Shown: one piece after another, positions 21,270 through 32,606 of the stretch
Layout: each line of letters starts with the position of its first letter
How positions within the stretch are numbered: position 1 is the stretch's first letter
DNA from: Pyropia yezoensis
Taxonomy: Eukaryota; Rhodophyta; Bangiophyceae; Bangiales; Bangiaceae
DNA length: 64,000 nucleotides
Direction of reading: 5' to 3'
Assembly (NCBI GenBank): GCA_009829735.1
Contig: CM020619.1
Span: 12,763,777-12,827,776, forward strand
Program-made: the position numbers and the translations under genes
Notes under the pieces: generated by a model
Databases searched by the model: none
The model's input: the letters and a program-made list of their open reading frames with translations, nothing else
Told to the model about the DNA's origin: nothing

Positions 21270-24200
21270 GTGCTGACGGGTGAGAACTTCCAGGTGGCTG
21301 GACGGGTGCAACTTGCCCCCGGCCGTGCATGCTGTACCCGTATCGTACTTGATACCGGGTCAGGAGCCTCCTTGATACGCAAGTCGCTATTACCAAAGGA
21401 GGTGAAGCTCCAACGCTGGAGGTCCAAGGCTGACCATATGATTGACATCAATGGTGGGGTACTTCCCATCGTTGGTGCCGTGACCCTACCAACTAGGTTG
21501 GGGACCCATGAGGTCGACGTGACCTATGGTGTAGTTGAGAATATATCGGTACCCCTGCTTCTGGGTACCCCTTATGTCGTAACACAAGTGCCTTTGATCT
21601 GTGGCCCCGAGTACTGGGTCAAGTTGATGAATGGGGAGACTATCCCCATCCTTGGTAAGGGAAAGTCTGTGGCTCCTGTGACAGTCTCACAGTCGAAGCC
21701 TGTTTGCTCTGTGAGGGAAGGGTTTACTGCTACCCTGCGTTTAGCCCGCAAAGTCACGTTGCCCCCCAACTCGGTGGCGCACGTTGACGTTGTAACTGAT
21801 TTTTCGGGGAACGGGTTGGTGCACCCTAACCCCCGTCTTGCTCGCAAGCACCAAGTGCATGTTGCCCATGGCACGATGGACTCCAAAGCCGGAGTCCCGT
21901 GGAGGATCCAGGTGATGAACCTGAGTCCGACGCCCAAGTACTTCAAGTCGGGAGCCAAGTTCGGCTATATCGACCAACATGAGGGACCGGTAGTAGCGGT
22001 CACCCTCAACGCGGGCGCAAGTAGCGACCCGAAGTCTGGAAAGGAGAAGCATCAAGCCAAGTCGGCCACCTCTCCTCGGCCCCATGTGAACATGGAGGGT
22101 GTTCCCCCCAGGTTGAGGGTTCAAGTTGAACGCCTCTTGGACCAATATCACAAGCTGTGGGATGGTCAATTGGGACTCATGAGAGCCGCCCAACACCGGA
22201 TCGAGTTGAAGCCCGGTGCACCCCCTATACGCCAACAACCGTATAGGGGAGGACCTCGTTCAAGGGCCCTCGTTAAGGAGCAAGTTGCTCGCATGGAGGC
22301 CCTCGATGTGATCGAGGCCAGCAACGCCGAGTGGGCGAGTCCGGTGGTTATAGTCCCCAAAGTTGATGGGACCCCCCGGTTTTGTATCGACTACCGTAAG
22401 CTCAACGAGAGCACGGTGAAGGACAGTTATCCCCTACCTAGGATGGATGACTGTCTGGACTCTCTGGGGGAGGCAAACGTGTTCTCTACCCTGGACTGTA
22501 ACGCGGGGTACTGGCAAATTCCCATTGCCCCGGAGGACAGGCATAAAACTACCTTTACCTGTCACTGTGGTACCTACCAGTGCAAACGCCTACCGTTTGG
22601 TCTGTGTAACGCGCCGGCAACTTTCCAGCGCGCTATGGACATGATTCTGGCCGGAGTACGGTGGCAGATCTGTCTTGTGTACCTAGACGACATCATTGTG
22701 TTCTCCCGAAGTCCGTAGGAACACATTGGCCATCTTGGCCAGGTGTTCAAGCTACTTGCTGACGCCGGTGTGTCACTGAAGGCGAGTAAGTGCCACCTCT
22801 TCACTCAAGAGGTGGAGTACTTGGGACATGTTGTCCGTCCGGGGCGTCTCAGTGTTAACGAGAAGAACTTGAGGGCCATACGTAAGGCTCAGTACCCCCG
22901 GACCCAGACCCAGATGAGGAGCTTCCTCGGGATGTGTAACGTGTACCGACGTTTCACCAAGGGCTTCGCCAAGGTGGCGAAGCCGTTGAATGAGCTAGTG
23001 AGCTCAACGCTACCGAAGAACCTGCCTCCCCCCAGTCGGGTGGAGCAGGAATCCTTTGAGACTCTTCGGGACCTTCTGCTGAAGCCCCCCATCTTGGCAA
23101 TTCCCAGGTTGGGAGGCCACTACATCCTGGATGTGGACGCTAGCTACGACCAACTTGGTTGTGTGTTGCTTCAGCAGCAGCCGGACAAGGAGTACTTGCC
23201 GGTGGGATACTTCAGTAAGGGGCTGAACTCGGCCGAGAAGAACTACGGAGTCACCGAGTTGGAAGGACTCGCAGTGGTATGGGCGGTGACGTCACTTCGT
23301 CACTACCTGGAGGGTGAGAAGTTCCTCATCCGCTGTGACCACCGCGCGTTGCAGTTTATCTTCAAGACGGACTGTACGAACACTCGTCTCAACCGGTGGA
23401 GGGTGCGACTGGCACCCTTCAACTTTGACATTGAGTACCGACCTGGCAGGCAACATGCCCTTGCCGACGGCCTCTCTCGGGTACCTACCGAGGGGCTGGA
23501 CACTAACCCAGTCGATGAGGACATCCCCATCGTGGGGGTAGTCACGCGCTCGGGTCAGGCGTTGAACCCCGAGGCGCCAGGGAACAAGAAGTACTTGCCC
23601 CTGTCCCTGGACGAGGTGGTGAAGGCCCAGGCCGAGGATCCCTTCTGCAAATCGCAGAGGGATATACTGGATACGGTGGTTGAGACGCGCTTCTTTCTGG
23701 GAGACGATGGCCTCCTCATGAGGAGGGGGGTATTCCAGGGGACCGAACAACTTGTCGTCCCCGCATCCCTCAAGGACAGTATCCTTGAGAGGGAGCACAA
23801 CGCTCCAACGGGTGGACACCTGGGGTCTAGTAAACTGTACCAGACCCTGAGGACCAGGTACTACTGGCCGTCCATGGTGGTGGACATCTACAGTTGGGTG
23901 GCTGCCTGCACAAGTTGTGCACAGAATCGTCTGATGGAACGGCGGCCTACTACGGCTATGCTATTGTTCCCGGCCAAGGAGCCCTTCGCCGCGTTGGCGA
24001 TGGACATCCTTGGGCCACTGCCCGTGACCGAGGAGGGCAACCAGTACCTCCTGGTCATCTGTGACCGCTTCACGAAACTTACGCGAGCGATCCCACTGGC
24101 AGAGATCACGGCCATGTCGGTCGTGTCAGCCTTCCTAGATCACTGGGTTGCCGCGTATGGCATCCCAGATAGTACACTATCGGACAATGGACCGCAATTT

Positions 24201-25094
24201 GCGTCTGTACTGTTTCAGGGAGTGCTGGATATGTTGGGTGTTAAGGCAAACTATGCCACCCCCTACCACCCACAAACTAATGGGCAGGTGGAGCGCTTCA
24301 ACAAAACTATTGTTAGGCAGCTGCGCCACTATGTGAGTGAGCACGTGAAGACGTGGGACCAATATATTTCTATCCTTACTACTGCCTACAATTCGCAGGT
24401 TCACTCATCTACAGGGGAAGTACCCCTCGCTTTTGTGACCCCCCGTCGTGTGCGGTCTATTGCCGTGCGGCGGTCGCTCCCAACTAGGGAGGATGGTGGC
24501 AGTACGCCTACTCCTACTGAGAGTAAGGCGGAGTTCGCCGCTAGGCTTGAAAACCTCATCCCTAAAGTCAGGGCTGAGATGGACAAAGCACAAAAGCGCT
24601 ACAAGCGTACCTTTGACAAAAAGGTGCGCAATGCTAAGCATGTCCCCGAGCAGGGTGACTGGGTGCTGGTACACTCGCACACCCCAACTGGGGGTAAGCT
24701 GGTATTCCAGACGAAGGGACCGTACCAGGTCCTTCGTACTGATGGGCGGCGCTTCACCATCGAAAGTGACGATGGGGTCCGCACAGTGAACGGACAGGAC
24801 GTGGTCAAAGTTGCACCACCGCCTGCAGGCGACCCAGCTTGGGCGCGTGCGTTGGAATCGTGGCGCCTCCCCTCACTGCCTGCGGCCAACCAGGGCCCAC
24901 AGGAGTACGTGTTCGATAAGTTCATCGACCACGGATGGGATGAAGACACTGACCGCCTCATGTTGAGGGTGCGTTGGTTTGGCTACAAAGCCAAGGACGA
25001 TACATGGGAGTATGTGGAGGACCTTCCTGCTGAGAAGGTCCGGGCGTACTGTGCCAGGAATGAGATAGACCCTAACAGCCCTCCCTCAACGTGA
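21270..25094 (+). pseudogene. pol region: protease, RT, RNase H, integrase, chromodomain (fossil)
   Basis: Domains in order are easy to see. The aspartic protease (VLDTGSGASLI) is near 21,340. Reverse transcriptase spans about 22,080-22,800 (FCIDYRKLN, LPFGLCNAPATFQ, YLDDIIVFS). RNase H spans about 23,110-23,480 (LDVDASYDQLG). The integrase zinc-binding region is near 23,790-23,930 (HNAPTGGHLGSS, CTSCAQNR). The integrase core spans about 23,995-24,310 (AMDILGPLP, LSDNGPQF, YHPQTNGQVERFN). A C-terminal chromodomain is near 24,900-25,060 (VRWFGYKAKDDTWEYVEDL). The region is nearly whole but interrupted, about one break. Confidence 0.93.
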
Positions 25095-25205
25095 GGGAAG
25101 GCCGAGCAACAGTGCCACGAGAGTGCTTCAAGTCGAAGTGGTACGCAGAGTGGCTTTTAACTACAGCCCTAACCCTCACACTCTCACAACAAAGGCAGCT
25201 GCCAA

Positions 25206-27149
25206 CTAGGCACGCATGCTAGACTCTCCCACTCCACGGCCCTCGCCCTCCCGTGGAGGCGAGCGGCGAGACCCACGCCGATAACGGTCTCCACTCGTTG
25301 GAGGGGGCGGCGGCTCCAAGTCGGAACCGTCGCGCCCCTCACGGTCGCGCAAGTGGCGCCGACCGTGGCCACTCTTCTGCCTGGTCTTGCGCGCAAGTTT
25401 GCGACGCAGACGCTGGACAGACTCCGTCTCCGACGGGGTAGAGGACTCCGAGACGGAGTAAGACAACTCGTCTTCCGACACGGAGGGAGAGCGCCGAGAG
25501 TGTCGGCGACGACGGCGAGGAGGCGAGTATGCCCGGCTCGCGCGACGTTTGCCGCGCCCAAGTGGGGCTGGCTGGGGCATAATAGCCCCAATACGAGCCA
25601 ACTCGGCTGTCATAAACTCCGCCACCGACTCGCAACTCGCGGTCGCTACTGCAGTACGAACGCGCTCCTCAAGTTGAGGAGTCTCGGAACTCTGTAGGGT
25701 TGCGGTCGACGCGGCCAACCAGGAAATGGTGCGCACCAACGTGGTGATCATCATCTCTGAGGTTAGAGGCGTGGGCGGCAACACCAACTTGGGGTATACC
25801 GTCAGGAGGGTGGCCCCCAAGTTGGGGGACACCGGGGTGGAAGACTCCACGGCCACGCTGATCGGGATGTTCCCGTGAGGTTGGAAAGGAACAGGAGGAA
25901 GCGGAGGGGCCCGCCGAGGTGGCGGTACCCGGGTGTAGCTGCGACCCCGACTCTGGGCTCCCGCAGTGGGTTGAGTCATGTGGTCATCATAGGACGGCAC
26001 GGCCATAACTATGGGCTTGTCCGGGGGTGGCGCAGTGTGGCGATCCACCCCCGGGGCATACGGGTAGTCCCCGATGCCCAACCCCTCTCGTAGGACCACA
26101 CGGCCGTCGTGAAGTTCACGAGCGACCCACACGAACTGGCGAAGTGCGCCATCGTCCTTGGGCCCACGAGTGGGGCGGCGCAACTTGTGCTCAATGCTCT
26201 CCCACTCGATAAACTTATGGAGCCGGAGCATCTCCTCAAGTAGAGTGAGTTGTCCTGATGAGCACCCCTCAGCAACTAGCTGAGGGGTGAGCTGTTCCAA
26301 ACCCTGGATGAGCCGGAGGGGGAGATGCCAGAGCATCCCCCGCCGCTGAACACAGGACACCCAGGTCGACATGACCTCGAGGAGCCACTGGGTGGCCAAC
26401 ATGGCCCACACCAGGTGATCAGGGGCAGCCGTCAACATGACGGAGCCGAAGTGGTCAAGCAACCGGGGCAACAACGCCGGGAACCCGTAGGGGACCTCAA
26501 TTTGAGGCCACCATTCGGGCTTCTTCGGATAGTACTGCTCCTTACTGGCAGCAGACTGTTGAGGAAACTCAAGTTGAGCCGAGGTCACCAAGTAGGGACC
26601 TCGCCGGAAGTCTTTCTCCATCCGCACATCAAAGTGATGAGTGTGCGGATCGGCCTCGTGGAGGTACGGTGGGCGAGTTGCCACAGCGTCCCACGTGAAG
26701 GTCGGCAAGTCGCCGGGACCCGGGATAGTTCCCCCGCGGTCCACCATGGCCTTGGCACGTTGGACGTCTTCAACCTCCTCGTCGTCCAGGAAGGCAAACT
26801 GGTCCGTCCTGAAGCCGGCCGGGAACCCGACCCTACGGAGATACTTCTCCCGTAGGCGGTCCCATACCCGGCCCATCGCTGCGCCAAGTCGGCCACAGCG
26901 AAGAACAGTCAACCCCTCCTCATAAAGAGGCCAAGCGGGGTAAAACCACCCCCCCAAGGCCCCACGCGGGACAACTTGTCCCGCCTCCGGGGGAGATCCC
27001 GAAGTCAACCCAAAGCCGGGTGACGCGGGAGTCCCGTCCCCCGGAGCGATCGCGGAGCCCCCGCCGGAAGTCCCGGCGGGTGCTGCACCGTAGGAGGTGT
27101 CCTCCATGCGCTCGTCAAGAGAGTCCGTCTCCACTCCCGGAGTCGCCAT
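25206..27149 (-). CDS. Long antisense ORF inside the chromovirus
   Basis: Between pol and the 3' LTR a minus-strand frame of about 647 codons is open from an ATG in good context (GCCATGG at 27,149) to a stop at 25,206. It would be transcribed against the element. The product has a well-mixed middle (WDRLREKYLRRVGFPAGF, LPRLLDHFGSVMLTAAP, EEMLRLHKFIEWESIEHKL). After that comes a Pro-rich linker, then a very basic Ser/Arg-rich tail (SPPRRRRRHSRRSPSVSEDE), which looks like a nuclear or RNA-binding tail. I recognise no family. Antisense accessory ORFs in this position are known from some plant gypsy lineages such as Retand; a link to those is inference. Confidence 0.75.
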   Translation of the reverse strand: MATPGVETDSLDERMEDTSYGAAPAGTSGGGSAIAPGDGTPASPGFGLTSGSPPEAGQVVPRGALGGWFYPAWPLYEEGLTVLRCGRLGAAMGRVWDRLREKYLRRVGFPAGFRTDQFAFLDDEEVEDVQRAKAMVDRGGTIPGPGDLPTFTWDAVATRPPYLHEADPHTHHFDVRMEKDFRRGPYLVTSAQLEFPQQSAASKEQYYPKKPEWWPQIEVPYGFPALLPRLLDHFGSVMLTAAPDHLVWAMLATQWLLEVMSTWVSCVQRRGMLWHLPLRLIQGLEQLTPQLVAEGCSSGQLTLLEEMLRLHKFIEWESIEHKLRRPTRGPKDDGALRQFVWVARELHDGRVVLREGLGIGDYPYAPGVDRHTAPPPDKPIVMAVPSYDDHMTQPTAGAQSRGRSYTRVPPPRRAPPLPPVPFQPHGNIPISVAVESSTPVSPNLGATLLTVYPKLVLPPTPLTSEMMITTLVRTISWLAASTATLQSSETPQLEERVRTAVATASCESVAEFMTAELARIGAIMPQPAPLGRGKRRASRAYSPPRRRRRHSRRSPSVSEDELSYSVSESSTPSETESVQRLRRKLARKTRQKSGHGRRHLRDREGRDGSDLEPPPPPTSGDRYRRGSRRSPPREGEGRGVGESSMRA

Positions 27150-27474
27150 GGCTCTCCCCAAGTTGGGGAGAGACGCTCTGGCTATCGCAGCACGAGACCC
27201 GCCTCGAGTTGAGGGGGACTCGGATCGTGGGTATACGGGTGGCCTCCCCAGCGTGGGGCGGCCCAGTGGAAGGTGAAGGGGAGGTGGTGGTGATGGTGAA
27301 GTGTGAACTGAGGAGAGCAAGCTGCCGAGTGGGCAATCTTGAGGAGAGGGGCGGTCAACGTGACCGCCTCCACATCCGTGTTACGTACTCGATGGGGGAC
27401 AGCAAGTCGCGCCCCCAACGCCGAGACGTGCGTTTACGCACCCCCTCACAGGGCCGACCGGGTCGGTCGGAACT

Positions 27475-27487
27475 GAGGAGAGGGGAG
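27475..27487 (+). other. Polypurine tract of the chromovirus
   Basis: GAGGAGAGGGGAG lies directly before the first base of the 3' LTR, the expected place of the plus-strand primer. A similar purine run occurs at 27,308-27,316. Confidence 0.75.
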
Positions 27488-27956
27488 TGTGGCAGTATTG
27501 ACCCCCAGGTAGGGGGGCAACACGTGCCATGCAAGGGGCGGCAGGCCACTAGCCTGATCCGTTCCTCCCCCTGCATTTGGGTCCATATTCCCTAAGTTTG
27601 GGATAGTTAGCTTAGTAGTAAATCCAACTTGGATTTGAGGGTTTTCTGCATTTATCGTCTTGAATTTTCGTGTGGCCCGGTGGGCAGGTGCTGGGGTGGG
27701 AGATTCTGAGTGGCGAGATTCTGAGTGGACCCTGGGGGGATAAGGGGAGGGACAGCGGGGCTTGGCCCTGCGTCCCCGTCCCGACCAAGAAACTGTTGGA
27801 CCACACACCATCTTCTTGTTTGTCCGTGGGGGGTTTGCCCCACAACAGGGACAGAGTGTGTGCGACTTGCACTTCTTCGGGTTCCCCCGACACGGGAGGC
27901 AGCCCTGCCACACCGCCCCAACTTGGGTGCCGTGTGTGCTTGTGGTTTTTGCCACA
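27488..27956 (+). repeat. 3' LTR, 469 bases
   Basis: It starts TGTGGCA and ends TGCCACA, a perfect seven-base terminal inversion with canonical TG...CA ends. The next bases AACATGGCC match the DNA at the transposase start in copy A, so AACAT is a likely target-site duplicate. The left partner is in the gap. Confidence 0.9.
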
Positions 27957-28445
27957 AACATGGCCGCCAAGACGCGTCGGTTAGGTGAGTGAGAAAGGGG
28001 AGGTACGTTGATGACAAGGGAGAGGGGGGGGGGGGGGGGAGAAGGGAACTTTCGGTTGGGGAATAAGGTGGCTTCGACGACAGCTACGGGATACTCGGCG
28101 GTGACGGCGTCGTCCCATGACGACGACGGCGACTCTCCATGCACGCAGCTTTGGCAGCAACTTTGGGAGGACCAGTTTGTTCAATAGAGATGAAAGTACT
28201 TCGATTAAGTCATCTTGCTGAAGAGCAACGAAAGCGACAGATAAGCCTTCTTCTGGGTGCGACCACTACGTGCACTGATGTCGGACTTGTTCGTCTTCGC
28301 GCGGTCTTCCAATGTACTCGTCTAAGACACTATATGTCCAACGGTCTGCAAAGGCAGACGAGCGCGTCACGACCTCGTGAGGCCCTTTAATGTTCACCTC
28401 GCATTGAAAAAGCGAATTGCTTTAGGGTTTCTCCAAGACGCGCCT

Positions 28446-29075
28446 TCATGTGCGCGAAGCGCCTGTATCTGGTAGAGATGTTCCAGCCTGCAGATCAGCG
28501 TTTCTGCAGGCTTGTCTGCGGGCGTGGACGGCAGGTAATACATGGAAGGACCGGGAGGCGCGCGAAGACAGCAATGGAGCGCATTTTTGGCAGCCGTCCG
28601 ATGACAGTTGGTGTCTACTGCCGAGACTTTGACGGATGACGGCCGCAACAGCAACAGCGGCGGCGGAGACGGCGGCGTCGGTGAAGGTGACACCGGTCAA
28701 GATGACGATGAAGACGGCGTTGTCGTGCTCCTCTCTGTGCTGGCGACCACGCGGGAGCGAAGTCGTTGAAGTGACGAAACAGATTGCGATAAAATCATGC
28801 TTTGGGGTGCCACGCGGGACTAATTTGGCCGACCGGAAGACTTTGCTGGGGTCAGGATACTTGCAGGTCGTTGGCCCCCCCGTCACATATTCTCTCAGTA
28901 CGCTCATGTCAGAATACATGACCTCTTTTGAAACAAAACGTGCCACTCTCGCGATCCTGGCCAAAGGCCGTGACTGTGAGCTCTTTTTGGACATGTCAAC
29001 GCCTGTTTCGACTACAGGTGGACCACTCTCATCGTAATTAAAGCTTCGCGCAGTGTCGCACATGACCCATTTCAT
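28446..29075 (-). CDS. Unrecognised 209-residue protein, copy B
   Basis: This is the duplicate of the frame at 7,149-7,778, with the same ATG, length and stop. Only a handful of residues change (for example Val to Met in the VSKK stretch and Phe to Ile in the FIVFLTG stretch). That the frame stays open in both copies says little, because the copies are so similar. The function is unknown. Confidence 0.35.
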   Translation of the reverse strand: MKWVMCDTARSFNYDESGPPVVETGVDMSKKSSQSRPLARIARVARFVSKEVMYSDMSVLREYVTGGPTTCKYPDPSKVFRSAKLVPRGTPKHDFIAICFVTSTTSLPRGRQHREEHDNAVFIVILTGVTFTDAAVSAAAVAVAAVIRQSLGSRHQLSSDGCQKCAPLLSSRASRSFHVLPAVHARRQACRNADLQAGTSLPDTGASRT

Positions 29076-29076
29076 T

Positions 29077-31282
29077 GTTTTTTTGCTGCTGACCGTTCAT
29101 CCTGCTCGCCATTGCTCGATCTGGCATGTGGCGGTCCGATGTGTCGGGCGTTGTTGTTGCTGGCGGCGGCGGTATCGGCGCCGCGTCATTGTCAGCGAAT
29201 GGCGCCGGCGCACCAGCAGCGAGCGAATGTGGCGGCGGCAACAGCCGGTCGCGTTGTGGCACACTCCGCAGACGCCGATTTCCGGCAACAATGTGGCAGT
29301 GGTGGCCACGGCCTCGACGGTGATGAGGCGGCGGCGGCAACAGCCGCTCGCGTGGCTCACCCCGATGCCAACTTCCAGCGGCGGGGCGACAGCGGCAGCC
29401 ACGGCCGGCTTGGTGCGGAGGCGGCGGCGGCAACGGCAGTGGGGAGGCGACGGCGATGTCGGCAGTGCTGACGGTGTGGGCGGCGCCGACGTCGGCGAAG
29501 GTGGTGGCGGCGGCGGCGATGGCTGCTGTGTCGAGGATTGCGGCGTTGGGGGCGGTGTTGGCGGCTCACATTGTGGCGGCGGTGGCAGCTGTGGCTGCGA
29601 TGGCGGCGGTGGCGGCTGTGGCGGCCCACCCCCCCACAGGCCAACTTACGTGTGGCCACGCCTTGGGGAAAGCCGCCGTCGCGGGCAATGCCGCGTGGCT
29701 GGGGGCGGCGCTCTCGCTCCTGCGTTGCTGGCGGGAGCCGCGATCTAGTCCCCGCCACCACCACCACCGCCACCGCCCCCGCCGCCGCCACTGCCGCCGC
29801 CCTGATCGCCACCGCTTCCGCCACCACCGCCACGACCGCATCTGCTACTGCCACCGCCGCCACCAATCGTCGATTCGTCTGTGGGGGACGATGCGGAGAC
29901 GGGCGTGCCGCTGATTGCCATGAGCCTGTCACGCAGACGCCGAAGGCGGACCTCGCGGACGGCCACCGCCGCTGCCCGGGCCGCGACGCCCTCCTGCGCG
30001 GCCACCGCCGCGGCAGCGGCAACAGCGGCGGCGGCAGTGGCGGCAGCGTCGGCGCCGCCCACTCTGCCGCCGTCGGTCCGCACTGCCGTCGGGGGGGGGA
30101 AGAACGACCGGGTCCACGCAGGGCGGCGCGCGCAAACGCCACCAGCTACACGTCAGCGGCCGTCGCCGAGCTCAGTGGGTCCTCGTCCCCGACGGACGTG
30201 TAGGCGGCGGCCGCGGCCGCGCGGCGGCGCCCCCCTTCACCACCTGTGGTGGCGCCACCACGGACCATCCCGTCCCCTCCACCCGTGTTGTCCCAGCCTC
30301 AATCTGCCCTGTCCCCGCCACTGTCCTCCAGGGACAGCCCCGCCGCCCACGCCGGCGACGCGATTGCTTCGACGGCGAGGCGCGCCTCCCGCCGCTCAGA
30401 GGCGCCCCTCCCCCCCCCCTGTTGGCGGGCTCACCCCAAGCCCCTCAAGAGGAGGTCTTAGGGCAACCACGGGATAGCCCCGCCGCCGCCGCCACCGACC
30501 TGCACTGCCGCGGCGTGTGCCTCCAAGGCGGCCACGCGGGGCCGACGCTCGTACGCTCGGCCGCCACCCCCACCGCCTCGTGCAGGCGGTCGAGTGCAAC
30601 GACCGCCGCGGCAATTGCGGCGGAAGCCGCGTCAGTAGCGAGCACGGGGGCCGCGCCGCCACCGCCGCCGCCCTCGTCGACGCCGGCGGCGGCGGCGGTG
30701 GTGGCGCCTTCTACAGCCGCTGCGGAACCTGTGGCCGCACCGGGCGTGGCCGCCACCGCCACAGCGCCGTGCGCGAGGCCCTCGGCGGCAACGCGCAGCG
30801 CCGCGGCGGCAGCCGCCGTGAGGGGCGGGTCTGCCAGGCGGACGAACGCGGCGAGGCCGGTCAGGTGATCGTCATCGTCGCAACCGCCGCCCCGGCGGCC
30901 GCCGCCTCCGACCGAGCCAGCGTTGCCCGCCTCCTCCTCTGCGTCGGCCGCGCCGCCGCTGCTGCTACCACCGCCGCCGCCGCAGCCGCCTCCTCTGGGT
31001 GTTCGAGGTGCCAGCGTCAGGTCTCCCGCCGCGGCGGCGGCTGCGCTGGCGGGGTGGGGCGGGGGGGCGGCTGGCGGACCATCAAGTCACCCAACGAGCC
31101 GCCGGTGGGGGGACGGAGGAATTTCTGCAGCCGGTCGGGACCCCGTGCGGGGGCGGTCGCGTCCGGCACTGCCGCCGCTGCGCTCGCCCCCGCTGTGGCG
31201 GCGGCAGCGGCCGACATCGACGCCCACACCGCTGCAGCAGCGGCTACCGCGGCGGCACGGGACGCCTCGGCGCGAGGCCGTA
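29077..31282. repeat. GC-rich triplet-repeat DNA, copy B
   Basis: This is the duplicate of 7,780-9,985. No gene is supported. Confidence 0.6.
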
Positions 31283-31285
31283 TAT

Positions 31286-32500
31286 TTAGCCGCCGCCGCT
31301 TGTGCTAGTGCCGTGCGCCGGTCGCCCGGGCAACCCCCTCAGCCGCCGCCGACGCGAGGACGTCACCAGCGCCGCCCGCAGTCGGGTTGCGGCGCTCGAA
31401 GGGGGCGGCCAGGCGACCACGAACGCCAGCCCGGCCAAGTGCGCCGCCGGTGCGTCGCTGTCCTTGACTGCCGCCGCCGTCAGCCGCGCCAGCGTGACGA
31501 CGCTGAGACGTACGGGACGCAGCGCGCCGTCGCCGCCCGCGGCAGGCGCGTCGGGGGAGACCCGATCGCTAGCGGGGGAGACCACCGCAGCAGAGGACAC
31601 CCCGCCGGCCGCCCCTCTGCCCTTCAGCCTTGGCCCCGACCCGCCTGCGGGCGGGCGGCCCACGTCGGCCACCACCAGCAGCCACCGCAGCAGCACCAGC
31701 TGCCACTTCGACAGCCGCCTGTCATAGGCCGACCGCGGCACGACCAGCGCGGCGGTCTCGGCGGCCAGGAGCACAGGCTCTGTCGGCAGTGGGCAGCCCT
31801 GTGGCGGGAAGCGCCTGCCACCCCGGTAGCTATACGCGGCGCCCACTTTGCTCCGCAGCAGGCTGACGCAGCCGTCGCTGCAGCTGGCCAGGACCGCCGC
31901 CGAGTCCGCAGAGGCCGCGGCGTCGACGCCGCGCGTGCGCGCCGTCGCTGTCGCCGCTGTCGCCGTCACGTCTACCGACCGCACGGCCGCGTAGAGCGCG
32001 GCCAGCCAGGTGCTGCCGTCGACAGTCTTGACCTGCGTCAGCACCGCCGCCTTGTTGTGCGCGACGGCCGTCCAGGTGGCCGACGAGGCGGCGAGGCCGC
32101 CCGCCCGCGCGGCCGCAGCGTGCGCCGTCGCAGACGCCAGCGCCGAGCTACGGCTGTCGGGGGGGGGGCGCGCCGCCGTCACACCCGACGGGGTGGCCGC
32201 CCCGTCGCCGCCACCGCTGGCATGGCGGCCGTGGGGGGGGGCGGGGGCGCCGAGGTACGGGAAAAGCCTCTCTGCCGCCGCGTACTGGTCAAAGCCCGCA
32301 CGGTTCATCCGTGCATCGACGGCAAGGGCCAGCAAATCCTGCAACTGGTCGTCCACAGACGGTGAGTGTTGAGGGCAGCCTCTCGGCACAGGGCCCGCCA
32401 TCGCCGCGGCCACCACGGGGCACACGCCAGAGGTGGCTGCGGCGGCAGTTTGGGGTGGCTGGCCAAGCAAGAATGGGCCTCCCCCCCCTGCGCCCCCCAT
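31286..32500 (-). CDS. Unrecognised Ala-rich protein frame, copy B
   Basis: This is the duplicate of 9,989-11,203, with the same ATG and stop. The well-mixed middle (TVDGSTWLAALYAAVRSVDV, SKWQLVLLRWLLVVADVGR) is unchanged. Differences fall mainly in the Ala/Thr-rich part. The Met that copy A has further upstream is replaced here, which is why the shared downstream ATG is preferred. No family is recognised. Confidence 0.35.
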   Translation of the reverse strand: MGGAGGGGPFLLGQPPQTAAAATSGVCPVVAAAMAGPVPRGCPQHSPSVDDQLQDLLALAVDARMNRAGFDQYAAAERLFPYLGAPAPPHGRHASGGGDGAATPSGVTAARPPPDSRSSALASATAHAAAARAGGLAASSATWTAVAHNKAAVLTQVKTVDGSTWLAALYAAVRSVDVTATAATATARTRGVDAAASADSAAVLASCSDGCVSLLRSKVGAAYSYRGGRRFPPQGCPLPTEPVLLAAETAALVVPRSAYDRRLSKWQLVLLRWLLVVADVGRPPAGGSGPRLKGRGAAGGVSSAAVVSPASDRVSPDAPAAGGDGALRPVRLSVVTLARLTAAAVKDSDAPAAHLAGLAFVVAWPPPSSAATRLRAALVTSSRRRRLRGLPGRPAHGTSTSGGG

Positions 32501-32606
32501 CAGCAGCCTGCCCGATCCCCCTTTCGAGGACACCAGCAGGTGCCGCGAGGCGACCGACGCGTCCACCGCCAGCCCGCCGGAGCTCTGCCATGGTGCGGAG
32601 GTGGGT

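Larger units (their letters stand above)
18843..27956 (+). mobile_element. Ty3/gypsy chromovirus (LTR retrotransposon), broken
   Basis: Order: 5' LTR end, gag region, protease, reverse transcriptase, RNase H, integrase with zinc finger, chromodomain, an antisense ORF, polypurine tract, 3' LTR. The terminal chromodomain makes it a chromovirus, a group that targets chromatin marks. The visible 5' LTR (206 bases) and the matching part of the 3' LTR differ by two substitutions and one small indel, so insertion was fairly recent. gag and pol carry roughly four or five breaks in all, so this copy looks dead. The left end lies in the gap. The right end abuts DNA homologous to the start of the transposase gene at 6,660. 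Confidence 0.93.
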
